Shown: positions 16,759 through 27,515, counted from the stretch's first letter. The stretch: 64,000 nucleotides of DNA from Porphyrobacter sp. AAP60 (GCF_001296025.1 NZ_LJHV01000023.1:62001-126000), one strand, 5' to 3'. The notes: generated from the letters alone by a model not told the origin. Program-made: numbers and translations.

Positions 16759-17559
16759 TTAATTGCCTTGCGAAAGGGCCGCACCCTTGTCTGCCGTGGC
16801 GCGCAAGGTTGCGGTCAGCAGGCGGCGCAGGGCCGCGCCGTCATCAAGCACGTTGAGCCCTTCGCGGGTCATCCCGCCGGGGCTGGCGACGCGGTCAGCC
16901 AGCGCTGCCGGGCCGACATCGGCCGAAGATGCAAGGGCAGAGGCCCCCTCTACCGTGGCGAGTGCCAGCTTGGCCGCGGTGGGTTCATCGACCCCCAGAT
17001 CCACCGCCGCACCGGCCAGCGCATCGATGAAGCGGTACACGAACCCCGGCCCCGAACCGGCCAGTGCGGTGACAAGATCGAACCGCGTTTCATCGTCGAG
17101 CCACACGGCACTGCCAAGTGCATCGAACAGCGCGAAGACACTATCCCGGGCCCCATCGCCAAGGCCGGATTCGCACAGGATAACAGGCGATTTATTGATG
17201 CGGGCAGCAAGATTGGGCATCACCCGGATGTGCGCATCCGCTTGCGGAAAAGCCGCGCCCAGTTGCGCGCGCGTGATCCCGGCGAGCAGAGAGAAAACCG
17301 ACGTTCCGCTGGTAATATCCTGTAACCCAGGCGCCAGCGCGCCCAGTTGCTGCGGCTTGAACCCCAGCATCACCGCATCATGCGCGCCTGCCGCCACCGC
17401 CTCATCTGAAGAACGATACAAGGCCACGCCTGCGGGTGCTTCCGGCAAAGCGGGATCGAGGATAGCAAACCGCGAGGGTTCAAGGCCCGCCGCCAGCCAT
17501 CCGGCCAGCATTGCCCCGCCCATATTTCCGCAACCGACAATAAGAAGCTGTTTGATCAT
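16759..17559 (-). CDS. proC: Pyrroline-5-carboxylate reductase
   Basis: A 266-residue NAD(P)H-dependent enzyme for the last step of proline synthesis. The N-terminal Rossmann motif is GCGNMGGAMLAGW. The C-terminal dimerisation domain shows GSGPGFVYRFIDAL near residue 170 and the family signature SPGGMTREGLNVL near 235. It begins 12 bases after the YbjN-like gene on the same strand, so the two are likely cotranscribed, a pairing I have noticed in other alphaproteobacteria. proB is 6 kb away in another operon. Confidence 0.95.
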   Translation of the reverse strand: MIKQLLIVGCGNMGGAMLAGWLAAGLEPSRFAILDPALPEAPAGVALYRSSDEAVAAGAHDAVMLGFKPQQLGALAPGLQDITSGTSVFSLLAGITRAQLGAAFPQADAHIRVMPNLAARINKSPVILCESGLGDGARDSVFALFDALGSAVWLDDETRFDLVTALAGSGPGFVYRFIDALAGAAVDLGVDEPTAAKLALATVEGASALASSADVGPAALADRVASPGGMTREGLNVLDDGAALRRLLTATLRATADKGAALSQGN

Positions 17560-17571
17560 GCCCCTATGGTT

Positions 17572-18078
17572 TCAGGCCTCGCCCGCCGCGTCAACCATAG
17601 CCGCATCCAGCGCCTCGCGCGGGGTCTTGCCGCCCCACAGCACGAACTGAAATGCTGGGTAGAACCGGTCGCACTCGTCGATCGCGCATTCGACCAGCGA
17701 TTGCGCCATGTCGAGGCTCAGACGCCCGTCATCACCCAGCAGCGCGCCGTGGCGGTACAACAGCACATCGCCGTTCGACCAGATGTCGAAATGCCCCAGC
17801 CACACCTGTTCGTTGACCAGGCTCAGCAATTCGTAGGCGGCGGTGCGTTTATCTTCGGTCACGCGGATATCGGGCAGGCAGATGAATTGCAGCACACTGT
17901 CTTCGGCGCGCCAGATCGCGCGCAACTGATAATTGGCCCAACTGCCCTGCACTTCGCCGCTCATCTCGTCGTCCGAGACCATTTCATACGGCCAACCGCG
18001 CGCCGCAAACAGACTTGCGAGCATATCGACGGGGGCGGCATCGTCCTCGGCGGAATAGTCCATTTCGCTCACTCTCAT
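17572..18078 (-). CDS. YbjN domain-containing protein
   Basis: A 168-residue acidic protein with the YbjN fold: LASLFAARGWPYEMVSDDE near residue 20 and a DIWSNGDVLLYRHGAL segment near 110. YbjN proteins are sensory or chaperone-like regulators of motility and stress in Enterobacteria; the function here is unknown. The start is uncertain: ATG at 18078 or ATG at 18063 both fit, and the open frame further upstream looks non-coding. It is upstream of and probably cotranscribed with proC. Confidence 0.82.
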   Translation of the reverse strand: MRVSEMDYSAEDDAAPVDMLASLFAARGWPYEMVSDDEMSGEVQGSWANYQLRAIWRAEDSVLQFICLPDIRVTEDKRTAAYELLSLVNEQVWLGHFDIWSNGDVLLYRHGALLGDDGRLSLDMAQSLVECAIDECDRFYPAFQFVLWGGKTPREALDAAMVDAAGEA

Positions 18079-18236
18079 CGATATTCTTTCGCAGGGGGAG
18101 GCGCATGACGCGCCGTCCGGGCACGTTTGAACGCCGCACATGGGGCTTGGCAATGCAAGCCAGCTGTCCGGCTGGGGAGAACCGGACAGACCTGTGCAAA
18201 GCCTGTGCAAAGAAAGTGGGGGATGCCCGCAAAAAC

Positions 18237-19847
18237 CTATTTAAGCGGTTGAATTTCTTCGCCTTCAGGGCTGACGTAAAGGAAGCTGTCCAGACCTTTG
18301 TCCTTCAGTTCCTTAACCATCGCCTGTGCCTTGTCGCGATTGGCCACCGGGCCTGCCAGCAGACGGTTGGCCGCGCCCCAGCGGGTGGTATGCGGATTGA
18401 GCTTTGCCAGCGGAGCGCCACCCGCTTTCGATATCCGCCGCCAATCGAAGCCGAGTGCGTCGATATTCTTGCCGGTCGCCACCTGCACCCACACGCGGCT
18501 GGGGTGGACGGGTTTGGCCGGTTCCTTGGGCCTGGGCTTTTCAGGCGGCGGCGGCGGGGCTTCGCGTTTTACCGTGATACGGCTGATGTCGACGGCATCG
18601 CCGCTCACCCGCGCATCGGGCAGAGGCGCGCTGCCGAAATCGGCAAATGCATCGGCCACGCGCAGCGGCTGGGACGGGGGTGGTGGTGGCGTCGACACCG
18701 GGACTGGCACTGGCGCTGGCGCCGGCGCTGGCGCTGGCGCTGACGCAGGCTGGGCGACAACAGGCGCAGAAACGGCTGTTGTAACGGCGACGGCTGGTGT
18801 CGGAGCCGGAGCTGGTGCCGGGGGCGACACAGGCACAGGCACAGGCACTGGCACTGTCACAGGCGCAGGCGCGGAAACGCTCGCGGGCGTTACATTTTGC
18901 GCTGCAACCTGCGACGAGGCTCGCGGCGGCGTCAGCTCTGCCAGGGTCGGCGGGGGCGCGGTGCGCGCATCAAGCGGCGGACCGGAAGGTGCCAGCCTGC
19001 TGCCAGCGCGCTCTTCCTGCGCGAACCGCGCCAATCGTGGATCATCGCGCCCGATATCCGCCGCGCGCGGAAACAGGCCGAGATTGGCCGCAGCGGCCTG
19101 CTGCGGCTTGGTCAGGCGCGGCATATAGCCAAGGTAGGGCACCAGCCGGGTCGCCATGTCGCGCGGCATGACCTGTTCGACAATGGCAGCGGCGCGTTCA
19201 CCATCACCCAGAATCGCCAATCCGAACGCACGGGCGCGCTGGGCGGCGGTGTCGCGCCGGTCGAGCAGCGGTCGCAGCGCTTCTTCGAACCGCGCACGGT
19301 TGCCGCTGATCGCATGGCTGATTGCGAGCCGGCGGCGGGCTTCGTCATTGGCAGGATCAAGGATCAGCGCCTGCGTGTACGCAGCCTGGGCGGCAGGATG
19401 TTCGCCTACCAGATCCAGCGACAGGCCCTGATCGGTCAGGATCAACCGTTCTGGCACGCCTGCGGCCACGGCCCGTTCGAACTGCACCAGCGCCTCGCCC
19501 GCGCGGCCTGATCGCAGGTAAACCCCGCCGAGGCCCTGCGCCACACCCGGATGGCCCGGATCAACCTCTGCCGCGCGCCCGAAAAAGCCGATTGCCGCTT
19601 CCAGATCATCGATGCCCATCGCCGCCTGTCCGGCTTCAAGCAGGGTATCGCGATCGCGCGGCGCCTTGGCTAGCGCCACCAGCGCCCGGTTCAACCGCTG
19701 GACTTCTGATGACGGCAACGCCTGCACAACCGGCTGCGCCACCATTTCCTGCGCAGTCAGCGGTCCGGCGGCCACACCGGCCAGCAGCAACACGCCAAGC
19801 GTCGACGCCACGGAGGAGTGAACGGAAGCAGGCAAAGCGGTTTTCAT
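18237..19847 (-). CDS. Exported TPR protein with C-terminal SPOR domain
   Basis: A 536-residue protein with an N-terminal signal peptide (cleavage near GPLTAQE). TPR-like helices cover about residues 50-230 (AIGFFGRAAEVDPGHPGVAQGLGGVYL-type repeats). A long low-complexity linker rich in Val-Pro and Ala-Pro follows at about 300-400, and a SPOR domain covers the last 80 residues (VWVQVATGKNIDALG, LLAGPVANRDKAQAMV). SPOR domains bind denuded peptidoglycan at division sites. It follows ftsZ directly on the same strand, 111 bases downstream, which supports a role at the septum. Start ATG 19847 was chosen for the signal peptide and AGCAAG site. Confidence 0.88.
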   Translation of the reverse strand: MKTALPASVHSSVASTLGVLLLAGVAAGPLTAQEMVAQPVVQALPSSEVQRLNRALVALAKAPRDRDTLLEAGQAAMGIDDLEAAIGFFGRAAEVDPGHPGVAQGLGGVYLRSGRAGEALVQFERAVAAGVPERLILTDQGLSLDLVGEHPAAQAAYTQALILDPANDEARRRLAISHAISGNRARFEEALRPLLDRRDTAAQRARAFGLAILGDGERAAAIVEQVMPRDMATRLVPYLGYMPRLTKPQQAAAANLGLFPRAADIGRDDPRLARFAQEERAGSRLAPSGPPLDARTAPPPTLAELTPPRASSQVAAQNVTPASVSAPAPVTVPVPVPVPVSPPAPAPAPTPAVAVTTAVSAPVVAQPASAPAPAPAPAPVPVPVSTPPPPPSQPLRVADAFADFGSAPLPDARVSGDAVDISRITVKREAPPPPPEKPRPKEPAKPVHPSRVWVQVATGKNIDALGFDWRRISKAGGAPLAKLNPHTTRWGAANRLLAGPVANRDKAQAMVKELKDKGLDSFLYVSPEGEEIQPLK

Positions 19848-19958
19848 AATCTTGCTTCTAGCGCGCGCAGTCTCTTCTGCCAAAGGCAGGCAGCGGCGCG
19901 CGCGATCAACGGCATTGCAGGCGCGCCAGACCGACCGGCCGGCAGCGCCCACGCCGCG

Positions 19959-21752
19959 TCACTGATTGTTTTGCCGCCCGAGAAAGCGCGGAATGCTGAG
20001 CGCTGGGCCATCATCATCCCCGTCGCCATCATCATCCTCGTCCCGCGCGGTGCTGCGCGAAAGGTTGGCCATGCGTTCAAACAGCGTGCTGCCCGCGCCC
20101 GCTGCTGCACCGCCGCCACTTGCCACGCTATCGCCAGCCGCGCCGCCCAGCAGAGTGCGGCGACGACCGCCCCCCAGCTTGGCTTCTACCGGTCGGTCTT
20201 CGGCCGCCAGCTTGTCGGCGCTGGCGAGCAGATCATCCTGAACGGGTCGGGTATAGGCCTCCGGTTCGGCTTCGGCACTGGTATAGGGCGTATATTCCGC
20301 ACCCAGATCGAGCGCGTCATCGTCTTCATCGGCAGCAGTAGCCGCGGGCGGCGACCTGAGCCCGCTTTGGCCGTGGCCCTGTTCGTCTGCACTGCGCAAT
20401 CCGGCGAGCGGATCGACGATGCCATCGACGTCATCGTCATATTCATTGCTGTAATCGTCAGCCTGCATCCCGCTCAATTCGAACGGCTGGGCCGCGGAAG
20501 GCTCGCGCTCTTCTTCGGCTTCAGCTCCGGCCTCTACCATGGTTTCGGCCTCGTCCTCTTCCTCGATCAGGTCGAGCGGCTCGTCACCATAGCTGATAGT
20601 CGGTGACGCGGTCGGCGGGGTCAGGCTGAATGACGGCGCTTCAGATGCGGGCGGCGTCGCAGAAGGGGCTTCGACAGGCGGGAGTTCTTCCAGCCCCTCG
20701 TCTTCCGAAAGTTCCAACACCGGACGCTTGGGCGCGCGCGATGCGCCGAGCGAGATCGGCTGATGCCGTTCGGTCGTGCTGATGGCGCTCTGTTCGATCC
20801 CGGTGGCGACCACCGAAACGCGGATCTTGCCCTTGAGATCGGGATTGAACGCGCTGCCCCAGATGATGTTGGCATCTTCATCCACCAGTTCGCGGATGTG
20901 GTTGGCGGCTTCATCCACTTCGAGCAGGCGCATATCGTCGCCGCCGATGATCGAGATGATCACCCCGCGCGCGCCCGCCATGCTGACCCCGTCGAGCAGC
21001 GGGTTGGCAATCGCCTGTTCGGCAGCTTCGAGCGCGCGGTTTTCGCCTTCGCCCTCGCCCGTGCCCATCATCGCCTTGCCCATCTCGCTCATGACAGAGC
21101 GCACGTCGGCGAAATCGAGATTGATAAGGCCCGGCATCACCATCAGATCGGTGATGGAACGCACGCCCTGCTGCAGCACTTCGTCTGCCAGCTGGAACGC
21201 CTCCTTGAAGGTGGTTTCCGCCTTGGCGACCAGAAACAGGTTCTGGTTGGGGATCACGATCAGCGTATCGACATGGTTCTGCAGTTCGGCGATCCCTGCC
21301 TCGGCAGAGCGCATCCGGCGGGTACCTTCGAACAGGAACGGCTTGGTCACCACGCCCACGGTCAGCACGCCCATGCGGCGCGCGGCTTCGGCGATCACGG
21401 GTGCAGCGCCGGTGCCGGTGCCCCCGCCCATGCCCGCCGCGATGAAGCACATGTTGACGCCTTCAAGCGCCTTTTCGATTTCCGCCACGGTTTCTTCGGC
21501 GGCGGCCTTGCCCACTTCGGGCCGGGCGCCTGCACCAAGCCCGCCGGTGATATCCGGGCCCAACTGGATACGGCGTTCGGCGGGCGAAGTGCTCAGCGCC
21601 TGCGCGTCGGTGTTGGCAACGATGAATTCGACGCCTTCGATCTCGGCTTCGATCATGTTGGCGATCGCGTTGCCGCCGGCCCCGCCGATCCCGATTACGG
21701 TAATGCGCGGGCGCAGATCGTCAGTCGCAGCCGGTCCGATATTGATGCTCAT
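19959..21752 (-). CDS. ftsZ: Cell-division GTPase FtsZ
   Basis: A 597-residue tubulin homologue that forms the Z ring. GTP-binding motifs are [10 protein letters not shown] near residue 20 and [10 protein letters not shown] near 105, with [13 protein letters not shown] near 165. The C-terminal linker (about 320-580) is unusually long, acidic and disordered, as in many alphaproteobacteria, and ends with the FtsA-binding peptide [11 protein letters not shown] at 21752 has GGAGG eight bases upstream; an earlier in-frame codon is less likely. It is last of the dcw cluster, with a 158-bp gap from ftsA that may hold its own promoter. Confidence 0.97.
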   Translation of the reverse strand: MSINIGPAATDDLRPRITVIGIGGAGGNAIANMIEAEIEGVEFIVANTDAQALSTSPAERRIQLGPDITGGLGAGARPEVGKAAAEETVAEIEKALEGVNMCFIAAGMGGGTGTGAAPVIAEAARRMGVLTVGVVTKPFLFEGTRRMRSAEAGIAELQNHVDTLIVIPNQNLFLVAKAETTFKEAFQLADEVLQQGVRSITDLMVMPGLINLDFADVRSVMSEMGKAMMGTGEGEGENRALEAAEQAIANPLLDGVSMAGARGVIISIIGGDDMRLLEVDEAANHIRELVDEDANIIWGSAFNPDLKGKIRVSVVATGIEQSAISTTERHQPISLGASRAPKRPVLELSEDEGLEELPPVEAPSATPPASEAPSFSLTPPTASPTISYGDEPLDLIEEEDEAETMVEAGAEAEEEREPSAAQPFELSGMQADDYSNEYDDDVDGIVDPLAGLRSADEQGHGQSGLRSPPAATAADEDDDALDLGAEYTPYTSAEAEPEAYTRPVQDDLLASADKLAAEDRPVEAKLGGGRRRTLLGGAAGDSVASGGGAAAGAGSTLFERMANLSRSTARDEDDDGDGDDDGPALSIPRFLGRQNNQ

Positions 21753-21910
21753 CAGCTTGTCCTCCAAGCGCAGGAAACCCAAAATTTTTCAGCGTGCGCC
21801 CGATTTAATCGGTCTGTGACATAAACTCGGTGCACATTTTATAGCCGCGAAGCCCTTATCCACAGTGCTCGGCAAGGCAGGATACCGTAACGGACACCCC
21901 GCCTGCCGCA

Positions 21911-23236
21911 TCAGAAGTATTCCCTGACCGCCCTCAGCAGCCTTCCGACCAGCGCCGTCGCGCCCGTCTCCTTGGCAAAACCGCGGTAAACCCCGCCCCG
22001 GCCTGCGCCCACCGCGCGGATATCGACCGGGTCTTCTGCGGCATAAAGACACAAGCCCGCCAGCGTCGCAAAACCGGGCGCATGGTGCGCTTCGGGCATG
22101 CCCGACAATTGCGGCGGACGGCCCAACCGCACCGGCTGCCCCAGCGCACCCTGCATGAAATCGGCCATCCCGGCAAGTTCTGCCCCACCGCCGGTCAGCA
22201 CAACCTGCCCTGCGCGCGAACCGGAAAAGCCCATTCCTTTAAGCGCCTTGCCGATTTCGCCCGTCAGGATCGCCAGCTGCTGGGTCACCACGCCGACCAG
22301 TTCGGCGCGGACGATCCGGTTCTTGTCATCCGCCCCGCGCGCCAACGGGCCAACGGCGGCGCCATCGCCCCCTGCCTCTCCCGGAGCGCTGACCGGGATC
22401 AACTCGCGGTGATCGGCAGGGCTCGCCACCGCCGAGCCGGCAACGCATTTCAGCCGTTCGGCTTGCGAGCGGCGGATTCCGAAGCTGCTGGCAATCGCAT
22501 CGGTAATATCGGCCGATCCCATCGGCACCGCGCGCAGGCCCAGCAGCATCCCGCCTGCAAACACCGCCACATTGGTGACATCCGCGCCGATTTCGACCAA
22601 TGCCACGCCCAGTTCGCGTTCCTCGATGGTCAGGCAGGCGTGCCCTGCGGCAAGCGGCGCGGCGACCACGCCCTCCACCTCCAGATGCGCGCTCTGCACC
22701 GCTTCGGTCAAATTGCGTACCGGCGCGCCATCGGCCAGCATGACGTGGATATCCACGCCCAGCCGTTCGGCATGAAGCCCGCGCGGATTGGCGACCCCGT
22801 GCGCACCGTCGAGCGTGTAATGCGCCGGCTGCGCGTGAAGCACAGTGCGGCCATCGGGCTGGATCATCTCGCGCGCGTGGATCAGAAGCTGATCGACATC
22901 CTCGTCCTCGATCCGCCGTCCGCCGATCTCGATATCGACCGAGACGACCGAGCTGGCGAGGCCCGCCCCGGCGCAGGCTATCCAGACCGATCGCACGTTG
23001 CTGTTGGCACTTTTCTCGGCGCGCTCCACTGCATCGCGGATGGCGAAGGTGGCGGCGGCCATATCGGTGACATAGCCGCGCTTGATCCCCGCACTGGCAC
23101 GGTGGCCGGAGCCGAGCACCTGCAATTCGCCGCTTTCGGTTTCGCCCATGATCATCGCCGAAATGCGGAACGATCCGATATTCACCGCCGCAAAGGTTCG
23201 GGCGAGGCGGCGGGTGGCATTAGCGCGCGAGGCCAT
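21911..23236 (-). CDS. ftsA: Cell-division actin homologue FtsA
   Basis: A 441-residue actin-like ATPase that tethers FtsZ to the membrane. It shows an early VNIGSFRISAMI phosphate motif, the SHS2-like 1C subdomain, and LTGGGAELAGMADFMQ near residue 355. The extreme C-terminus (LVGRLLRAVREYF) is an amphipathic membrane-targeting helix. Start ATG shares one base with the ftsQ stop. Confidence 0.95.
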   Translation of the reverse strand: MASRANATRRLARTFAAVNIGSFRISAMIMGETESGELQVLGSGHRASAGIKRGYVTDMAAATFAIRDAVERAEKSANSNVRSVWIACAGAGLASSVVSVDIEIGGRRIEDEDVDQLLIHAREMIQPDGRTVLHAQPAHYTLDGAHGVANPRGLHAERLGVDIHVMLADGAPVRNLTEAVQSAHLEVEGVVAAPLAAGHACLTIEERELGVALVEIGADVTNVAVFAGGMLLGLRAVPMGSADITDAIASSFGIRRSQAERLKCVAGSAVASPADHRELIPVSAPGEAGGDGAAVGPLARGADDKNRIVRAELVGVVTQQLAILTGEIGKALKGMGFSGSRAGQVVLTGGGAELAGMADFMQGALGQPVRLGRPPQLSGMPEAHHAPGFATLAGLCLYAAEDPVDIRAVGAGRGGVYRGFAKETGATALVGRLLRAVREYF

Positions 23237-24159
23237 CAGTCCATCCCCCCGGCCCCGGCAGCAACCGACGGGGCTTCACGAACGCCTTCGGGAAGTCGCA
23301 TGTAAAGGCGCGGAGGTGATCGCATGTCGAAGGCCAGCACCTTACCGCCCAGCAGGCGGTTCTGCCCGTCAAGCCGTGCAAACTTGACCAGTGCGCTTGC
23401 CCCTTCGACCTCCCCTTCGGGCAGGGCCAGCAATTGTCCGGTCTTGAAGGTCAGGTTCCAGCGGCGGTTGCCGACCCATTCGGCAGCTTCGACCTGCGGT
23501 GCGAGCGCAGGCGCGGCATCAAGCAACTGGTCCAGATTGCGAGCCTGCTTGCCCGCCCCCGGCCCGGCGAGCCGCAGCATCCCCTTGGCCTTGTCCGCGC
23601 TGACCGGCTCCAGTTCCACCCCGCCGTCATCGATCAGCACCAGGCGATCCGCCTTTTCCAGCACTGCGTGCGGTTTGCGCTCGACGATGTCGATCGCCAG
23701 CGTGTGCGGCAGCTGGATTGAAACGCGGGCATCCTCGACCCACGGCAGCGCGCACAATTCGTCGCGCAAGGCGGCGGCGTCCACTTCGGGCATTGGGCGG
23801 GAGCGTTGCCCCAGCGCGCGGGCATAGACCTGCTGTTCGTCCAGCCGCGATGTGCCGGTGACGCGCACATTGCGCACTTCAAACCCGGCATCAGCGGCAA
23901 TCCGCGCCACCTGCGCCTGCGCCAGCGCGGGCACACCGGCCAGACTGGCGATGATGAAGGCGACGCCCACGGCTCCGCCGATGATCATGGCCAGCCAGAT
24001 GCGGCTCCACTGTTCTTCGGTAAAGGGCAAAACGCCCATGATGGTATCGACAAAGCCGCTCGCACGGCCCTGAGCGCGGCGCGCGGTCACAGCGCGGCTT
24101 TGCGCCTTTGCGGCGCGGCGCACGCCGGTGGTGCCGTTACGCCGGATCTGCTGCGCCAT
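23236..24159 (-). CDS. ftsQ: Cell-division protein FtsQ
   Basis: A 307-residue bitopic divisome protein. A basic cytosolic N-terminus is followed by one membrane helix (IWLAMIIGGAVGVAFIIASL, about 53-72), then the POTRA domain (FEVRNVRVTGTSRLDEQQV) and the FtsQ beta-domain (PHTLAIDIVERKPHAVLE). Start ATG 24159 has AGGGAGGAG just upstream and lies inside the end of ddl (23-bp overlap). Weak primary-sequence conservation is usual for FtsQ; position between ddl and ftsA settles the call. Confidence 0.93.
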   Translation of the reverse strand: MAQQIRRNGTTGVRRAAKAQSRAVTARRAQGRASGFVDTIMGVLPFTEEQWSRIWLAMIIGGAVGVAFIIASLAGVPALAQAQVARIAADAGFEVRNVRVTGTSRLDEQQVYARALGQRSRPMPEVDAAALRDELCALPWVEDARVSIQLPHTLAIDIVERKPHAVLEKADRLVLIDDGGVELEPVSADKAKGMLRLAGPGAGKQARNLDQLLDAAPALAPQVEAAEWVGNRRWNLTFKTGQLLALPEGEVEGASALVKFARLDGQNRLLGGKVLAFDMRSPPRLYMRLPEGVREAPSVAAGAGGMD

Positions 24160-25123
24160 GCGCTCCTCCCTTGGCTGCGTGCACCCGCAGGGCCTCTGCC
24201 ACCAGTAATTCGACCAGATCGGCATAGGGAATGCCGCAGCCCGCTGCCTGTTCGGGCACGAGGCTGAGCGGGGTCATGCCCGGCTGGGTGTTGGTTTCCA
24301 GCACGAACAACCCGCCCTCGCCCGCTTCGTCATCCCAGCGGAAATCGGTGCGGCTGGTGCCGTGGCAGCCCAAGACCTGATGCGCCTTGACGGCATAGGC
24401 TTCGCACAGGGCGGTGATTTCGGGCGGGAGTTTGGCCGGGAAGATATGCTGCGTGCGGCCTTCGGTGTATTTGTGTTCGAAATCATAGAAGCCGTTGTCG
24501 ATGACCAATTCGGTCACGCCCAGCGCGCGCGGGCCATCCGGGCCGTCGATCACAGCGGCGGTGAGTTCGCGGCCCTTGATGAAAGGTTCGGCGAGCAGCT
24601 CGGCAAACTCCTGCCACGGCCCCTTGGCATCGGGCGAGATCGGGTTGCCGACATTGCTGCTGTCAGTGACGATGGCGACTCCGACCGAGGAACCTTCGTT
24701 CACCGGCTTCAGAACATAAGGACGCGGCAGGGGGTCGCGTTCGTAGAGTTCTTCGCGCGTTACGATCCGTCCGCCGGGCATGGGGATGCCGTGAGGCACC
24801 AGCGCCTGCTTGGTCAGCACCTTGTCGATCGCGATCACCGAAGTGGCGAGGCCCGAATGGGTATAGGGCAGGCCCATCAGATCGAGCATCCCCTGCACCG
24901 TACCATCTTCGCCCGGCACGCCGTGGAGCGCATTGAACACGACATCGGGATTGGCGTCATGGAGGCGCAGCGCAACATCGCGGCCCATGTCGATGCGGGT
25001 GACGCGGTGACCTTTGCTCTCCAGCGCATCGGCCACGCCCGCACCGCTGGTCAGCGACACGGGGCGTTCATTGGCCCAGCCACCCATCAGGACAGCGACG
25101 TGGAGAGGTTTGGGGAGGGTCAC
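24137..25123 (-). CDS. ddlB: D-alanine--D-alanine ligase
   Basis: A 328-residue ATP-grasp ligase forming the D-Ala-D-Ala dipeptide for peptidoglycan. Visible are VAVLMGGWANERPVSL at the N-terminus, YVLKPVNEGSSVGV near residue 135, and the metal-binding C-terminal FVLETNTQPGMTPLS. I chose GTG at 25123 because it forms a GTGA overlap with the murB stop and has a GTAGGA site; a GTG nine codons upstream is also in frame. It lies in the murB-ddl-ftsQ order usual for alphaproteobacteria. Confidence 0.93.
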   Translation of the reverse strand: MTLPKPLHVAVLMGGWANERPVSLTSGAGVADALESKGHRVTRIDMGRDVALRLHDANPDVVFNALHGVPGEDGTVQGMLDLMGLPYTHSGLATSVIAIDKVLTKQALVPHGIPMPGGRIVTREELYERDPLPRPYVLKPVNEGSSVGVAIVTDSSNVGNPISPDAKGPWQEFAELLAEPFIKGRELTAAVIDGPDGPRALGVTELVIDNGFYDFEHKYTEGRTQHIFPAKLPPEITALCEAYAVKAHQVLGCHGTSRTDFRWDDEAGEGGLFVLETNTQPGMTPLSLVPEQAAGCGIPYADLVELLVAEALRVHAAKGGAHGAADPA

Positions 25124-26085
25124 GGACGTCCTACTCGCTGGATTTCCCACTCAAGGTTCACGCCCGATTGCGCATAGACCTTGTCACGCACCATTTCGCC
25201 CAAGCCTTCGATATCGGCGCTGGTGGCGGTGCCCGTGTTGATGAGGAAATTGGTGTGCTTTTCGCTGACCTGTGCGCCGCCCAGGGTCAGGCCGCGGCAT
25301 CCCGCTGCATCGACCAGAGCCCACGCCTTGTGGCCATCAGGGTTCTTGAAGGTCGATCCGCCGGTCTTGGTGCGCAGCGGCTGGCTGGCTTCACGCGCGG
25401 CGGCAATGCGGTCCATCTCCGCGCCGATTGCCGCCGGATCACCGGGATGGCCGCGAAACCGCGCCGCAACCACAATCGCGCCTTCGGGCAAGGCAGAGTG
25501 GCGATAGGAATATTCCAGTTCGGCCGCATTCAGGGTGATGAATGCGCCCTCGTGCAGGATCACGGTGCAATCGAGCAGCACATCGGCAACCTCGCGCCCG
25601 TAAGCGCCGCCGTTCATGCGCACAAAGCCGCCGACGGTGCCGGGGATGCCGCGCAGAAACTCCAGCCCCGCAATGCCCGCATCGCGCGCGGTCGAGGCGA
25701 CCAGAATGCCGCTTGCCCCGCCGCCGCAGGTAATTTCGTTCTCGCCCGTCACTGCGACGCCTGCAAACGCCTTGCCCAGCCGCACCACCACGCCGGGAAC
25801 TCCGCCATCGCGCACGATCATGTTCGATCCGAGGCCCAGCGCCATCACCGGAATATCCCCGCCGAGCCGTTCGAGGAAGGCCTTCAGATCTTCCAGATCA
25901 GCCGGCTCGAACAGCCAGTCCGCCGGACCGCCGGTCTTGAACCAGGTATAGGGCGCAAGCGGCGCCTTGCAGGTCAGCTTGCCGCGAATACCTTCGAGCG
26001 GCACGGGTGACGACACGCCGCCTTCGACAGCGCAGGTCGGCGCTGCGCCATTATCATATTCGTAGCTGTCACCGGGCTGGTTCAT
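25120..26085 (-). CDS. murB: UDP-N-acetylenolpyruvoylglucosamine reductase
   Basis: A 321-residue FAD enzyme that reduces UDP-GlcNAc-enolpyruvate to UDP-MurNAc. Motifs are NTWFKTGG-like [12 protein letters not shown] near residue 47, [12 protein letters not shown] near 85, GIPGTVGG near 145 and YSYRHS followed by GSTFKNPDG near 245. The start ATG overlaps the murC stop (ATGA). The first roughly 35 residues are variable and may be an extension. Confidence 0.93.
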   Translation of the reverse strand: MNQPGDSYEYDNGAAPTCAVEGGVSSPVPLEGIRGKLTCKAPLAPYTWFKTGGPADWLFEPADLEDLKAFLERLGGDIPVMALGLGSNMIVRDGGVPGVVVRLGKAFAGVAVTGENEITCGGGASGILVASTARDAGIAGLEFLRGIPGTVGGFVRMNGGAYGREVADVLLDCTVILHEGAFITLNAAELEYSYRHSALPEGAIVVAARFRGHPGDPAAIGAEMDRIAAAREASQPLRTKTGGSTFKNPDGHKAWALVDAAGCRGLTLGGAQVSEKHTNFLINTGTATSADIEGLGEMVRDKVYAQSGVNLEWEIQRVGRP

Positions 26086-27515
26086 GCCGCGCCGCGCCTC
26101 GCCGCAACCGCAGGAGCCAGCCCCGCCGCCCAGCGGGTGATATCGCCCGCGCCCAGGCATACGACCATGTCGCCCGCGGCAATCTCGCCCGCCAGCACCT
26201 CGGCCAGCGCATCCGCGCCTGCGATTTCCCGCGCCGCGCGGTGCCCCCGCGCCTTCATCCCCGCCACCAGCGCAGCGTGATCAACGCCCGGCAGCGGCTC
26301 CTCGCCCGCCGGATAAACCGGCGCGACAAACGCGATATCGGCATCATCGAAGCATGACTGGAATTCGTTCATCAGATCGTTGAGGCGCGAATAGCGGTGC
26401 GGCTGGGCGACAGCGATCACGCGGCCATCTGTGCCCGCAACAGCCTCGCGCGCGGCGCTGAGCACGGCGCGGATTTCAACCGGGTGGTGGGCGTAATCAT
26501 CGATCACGGTCACCGCGCCGCCATCCACTGCCACGCTGCCGACCTTGGTAAACCGCCGCCGCACGCCGCCGAAGCGGGCAAAGCCGGTGCGGATCACGTC
26601 GTCAGAGCAGCCCATCTCGATCGAGACGGCAATCGCGGCGAGCGCGTTCTGCACGTTGTGGCGGCCCGGCATCGGCAGATGCACGCCTTCGATCCGGCGA
26701 TCTTCAAGACCACGCTGGCGCACGATTACATCGAAGGTGTTGCCGCCTTCAGCCGAGCGCACGTTGACGCCGCAGATATCGGCTTGCAACGAGAAGCCGT
26801 AAGTCACCACCTTGCGATCTCGCACCTGCCCGATCACCGCCTGCACTTCGGGGTGATCGATGCACAGCACTGCCGCGCCGTAGAACGGGACGTTGTGGAT
26901 GAACTCCACGAAGGCGCGCTTCACCCCGTCAAAATCACCGTAATGATCAAGATGTTCGGGATCGATGTTGGTGACGACTGCGATGGTGCCGTCGAGCCTG
27001 AGGAAGCTGCCATCGCTCTCGTCAGCCTCGACCACCATCCAGTCGGAATCGCCAAGGCGCGCGTTGGAGCCATATTGTTCGATGATCCCGCCGTTGATCA
27101 CGGTCGGATCAATCCCGCCGGCATCCAGCAGCGTGGCGATCATGCTGGTCGTGGTCGTCTTGCCGTGCGTGCCCGCCACCGCGACCGTGGATTTCAGCCG
27201 CATCAGTTCGGCCAGCATCTCGGCGCGGCGCACCACCGGGATGCGGTTTTCCAGTGCGGCGGCGACTTCGGGATTGGTGCGGCGCACTGCGGTGGAGGTG
27301 ACGACCACCGCCACGCCCTCCACATTTTCGCGCGCATGGCCGATATGTACGGTGATCCCGCGTGCGCGCAGGCGCTCGACGCTCGGCCCTTCGGCAATGT
27401 CGCTGCCTTGCACGGTGTAGCCAAGGTTGCGCATCACCTCGGCAATGCCGGACATGCCAATCCCGCCGATGCCGACGAAGTGGATCGTGCCGATATCGGT
27501 GCCGACGCCCTTCAT
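26082..27515 (-). CDS. murC: UDP-N-acetylmuramate--L-alanine ligase
   Basis: A 477-residue Mur ligase that adds the first L-alanine to UDP-MurNAc. It shows the N-terminal [17 protein letters not shown], the ATP loop [11 protein letters not shown] near residue 110, EADESDGSF near 165 and [10 protein letters not shown] near 340. Length is standard. It overlaps murG at its start (four bases) and murB at its end, within the dcw run. Confidence 0.96.
   Translation of the reverse strand: MKGVGTDIGTIHFVGIGGIGMSGIAEVMRNLGYTVQGSDIAEGPSVERLRARGITVHIGHARENVEGVAVVVTSTAVRRTNPEVAAALENRIPVVRRAEMLAELMRLKSTVAVAGTHGKTTTTSMIATLLDAGGIDPTVINGGIIEQYGSNARLGDSDWMVVEADESDGSFLRLDGTIAVVTNIDPEHLDHYGDFDGVKRAFVEFIHNVPFYGAAVLCIDHPEVQAVIGQVRDRKVVTYGFSLQADICGVNVRSAEGGNTFDVIVRQRGLEDRRIEGVHLPMPGRHNVQNALAAIAVSIEMGCSDDVIRTGFARFGGVRRRFTKVGSVAVDGGAVTVIDDYAHHPVEIRAVLSAAREAVAGTDGRVIAVAQPHRYSRLNDLMNEFQSCFDDADIAFVAPVYPAGEEPLPGVDHAALVAGMKARGHRAAREIAGADALAEVLAGEIAAGDMVVCLGAGDITRWAAGLAPAVAARRGAA

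Noticed and set aside
18660..18890. Tandem-looking repeats that might suggest a CRISPR or minisatellite
   Set aside because: They encode the Val-Pro and Ala-Pro linker of the SPOR protein in frame, with no spacers or conserved repeat unit.
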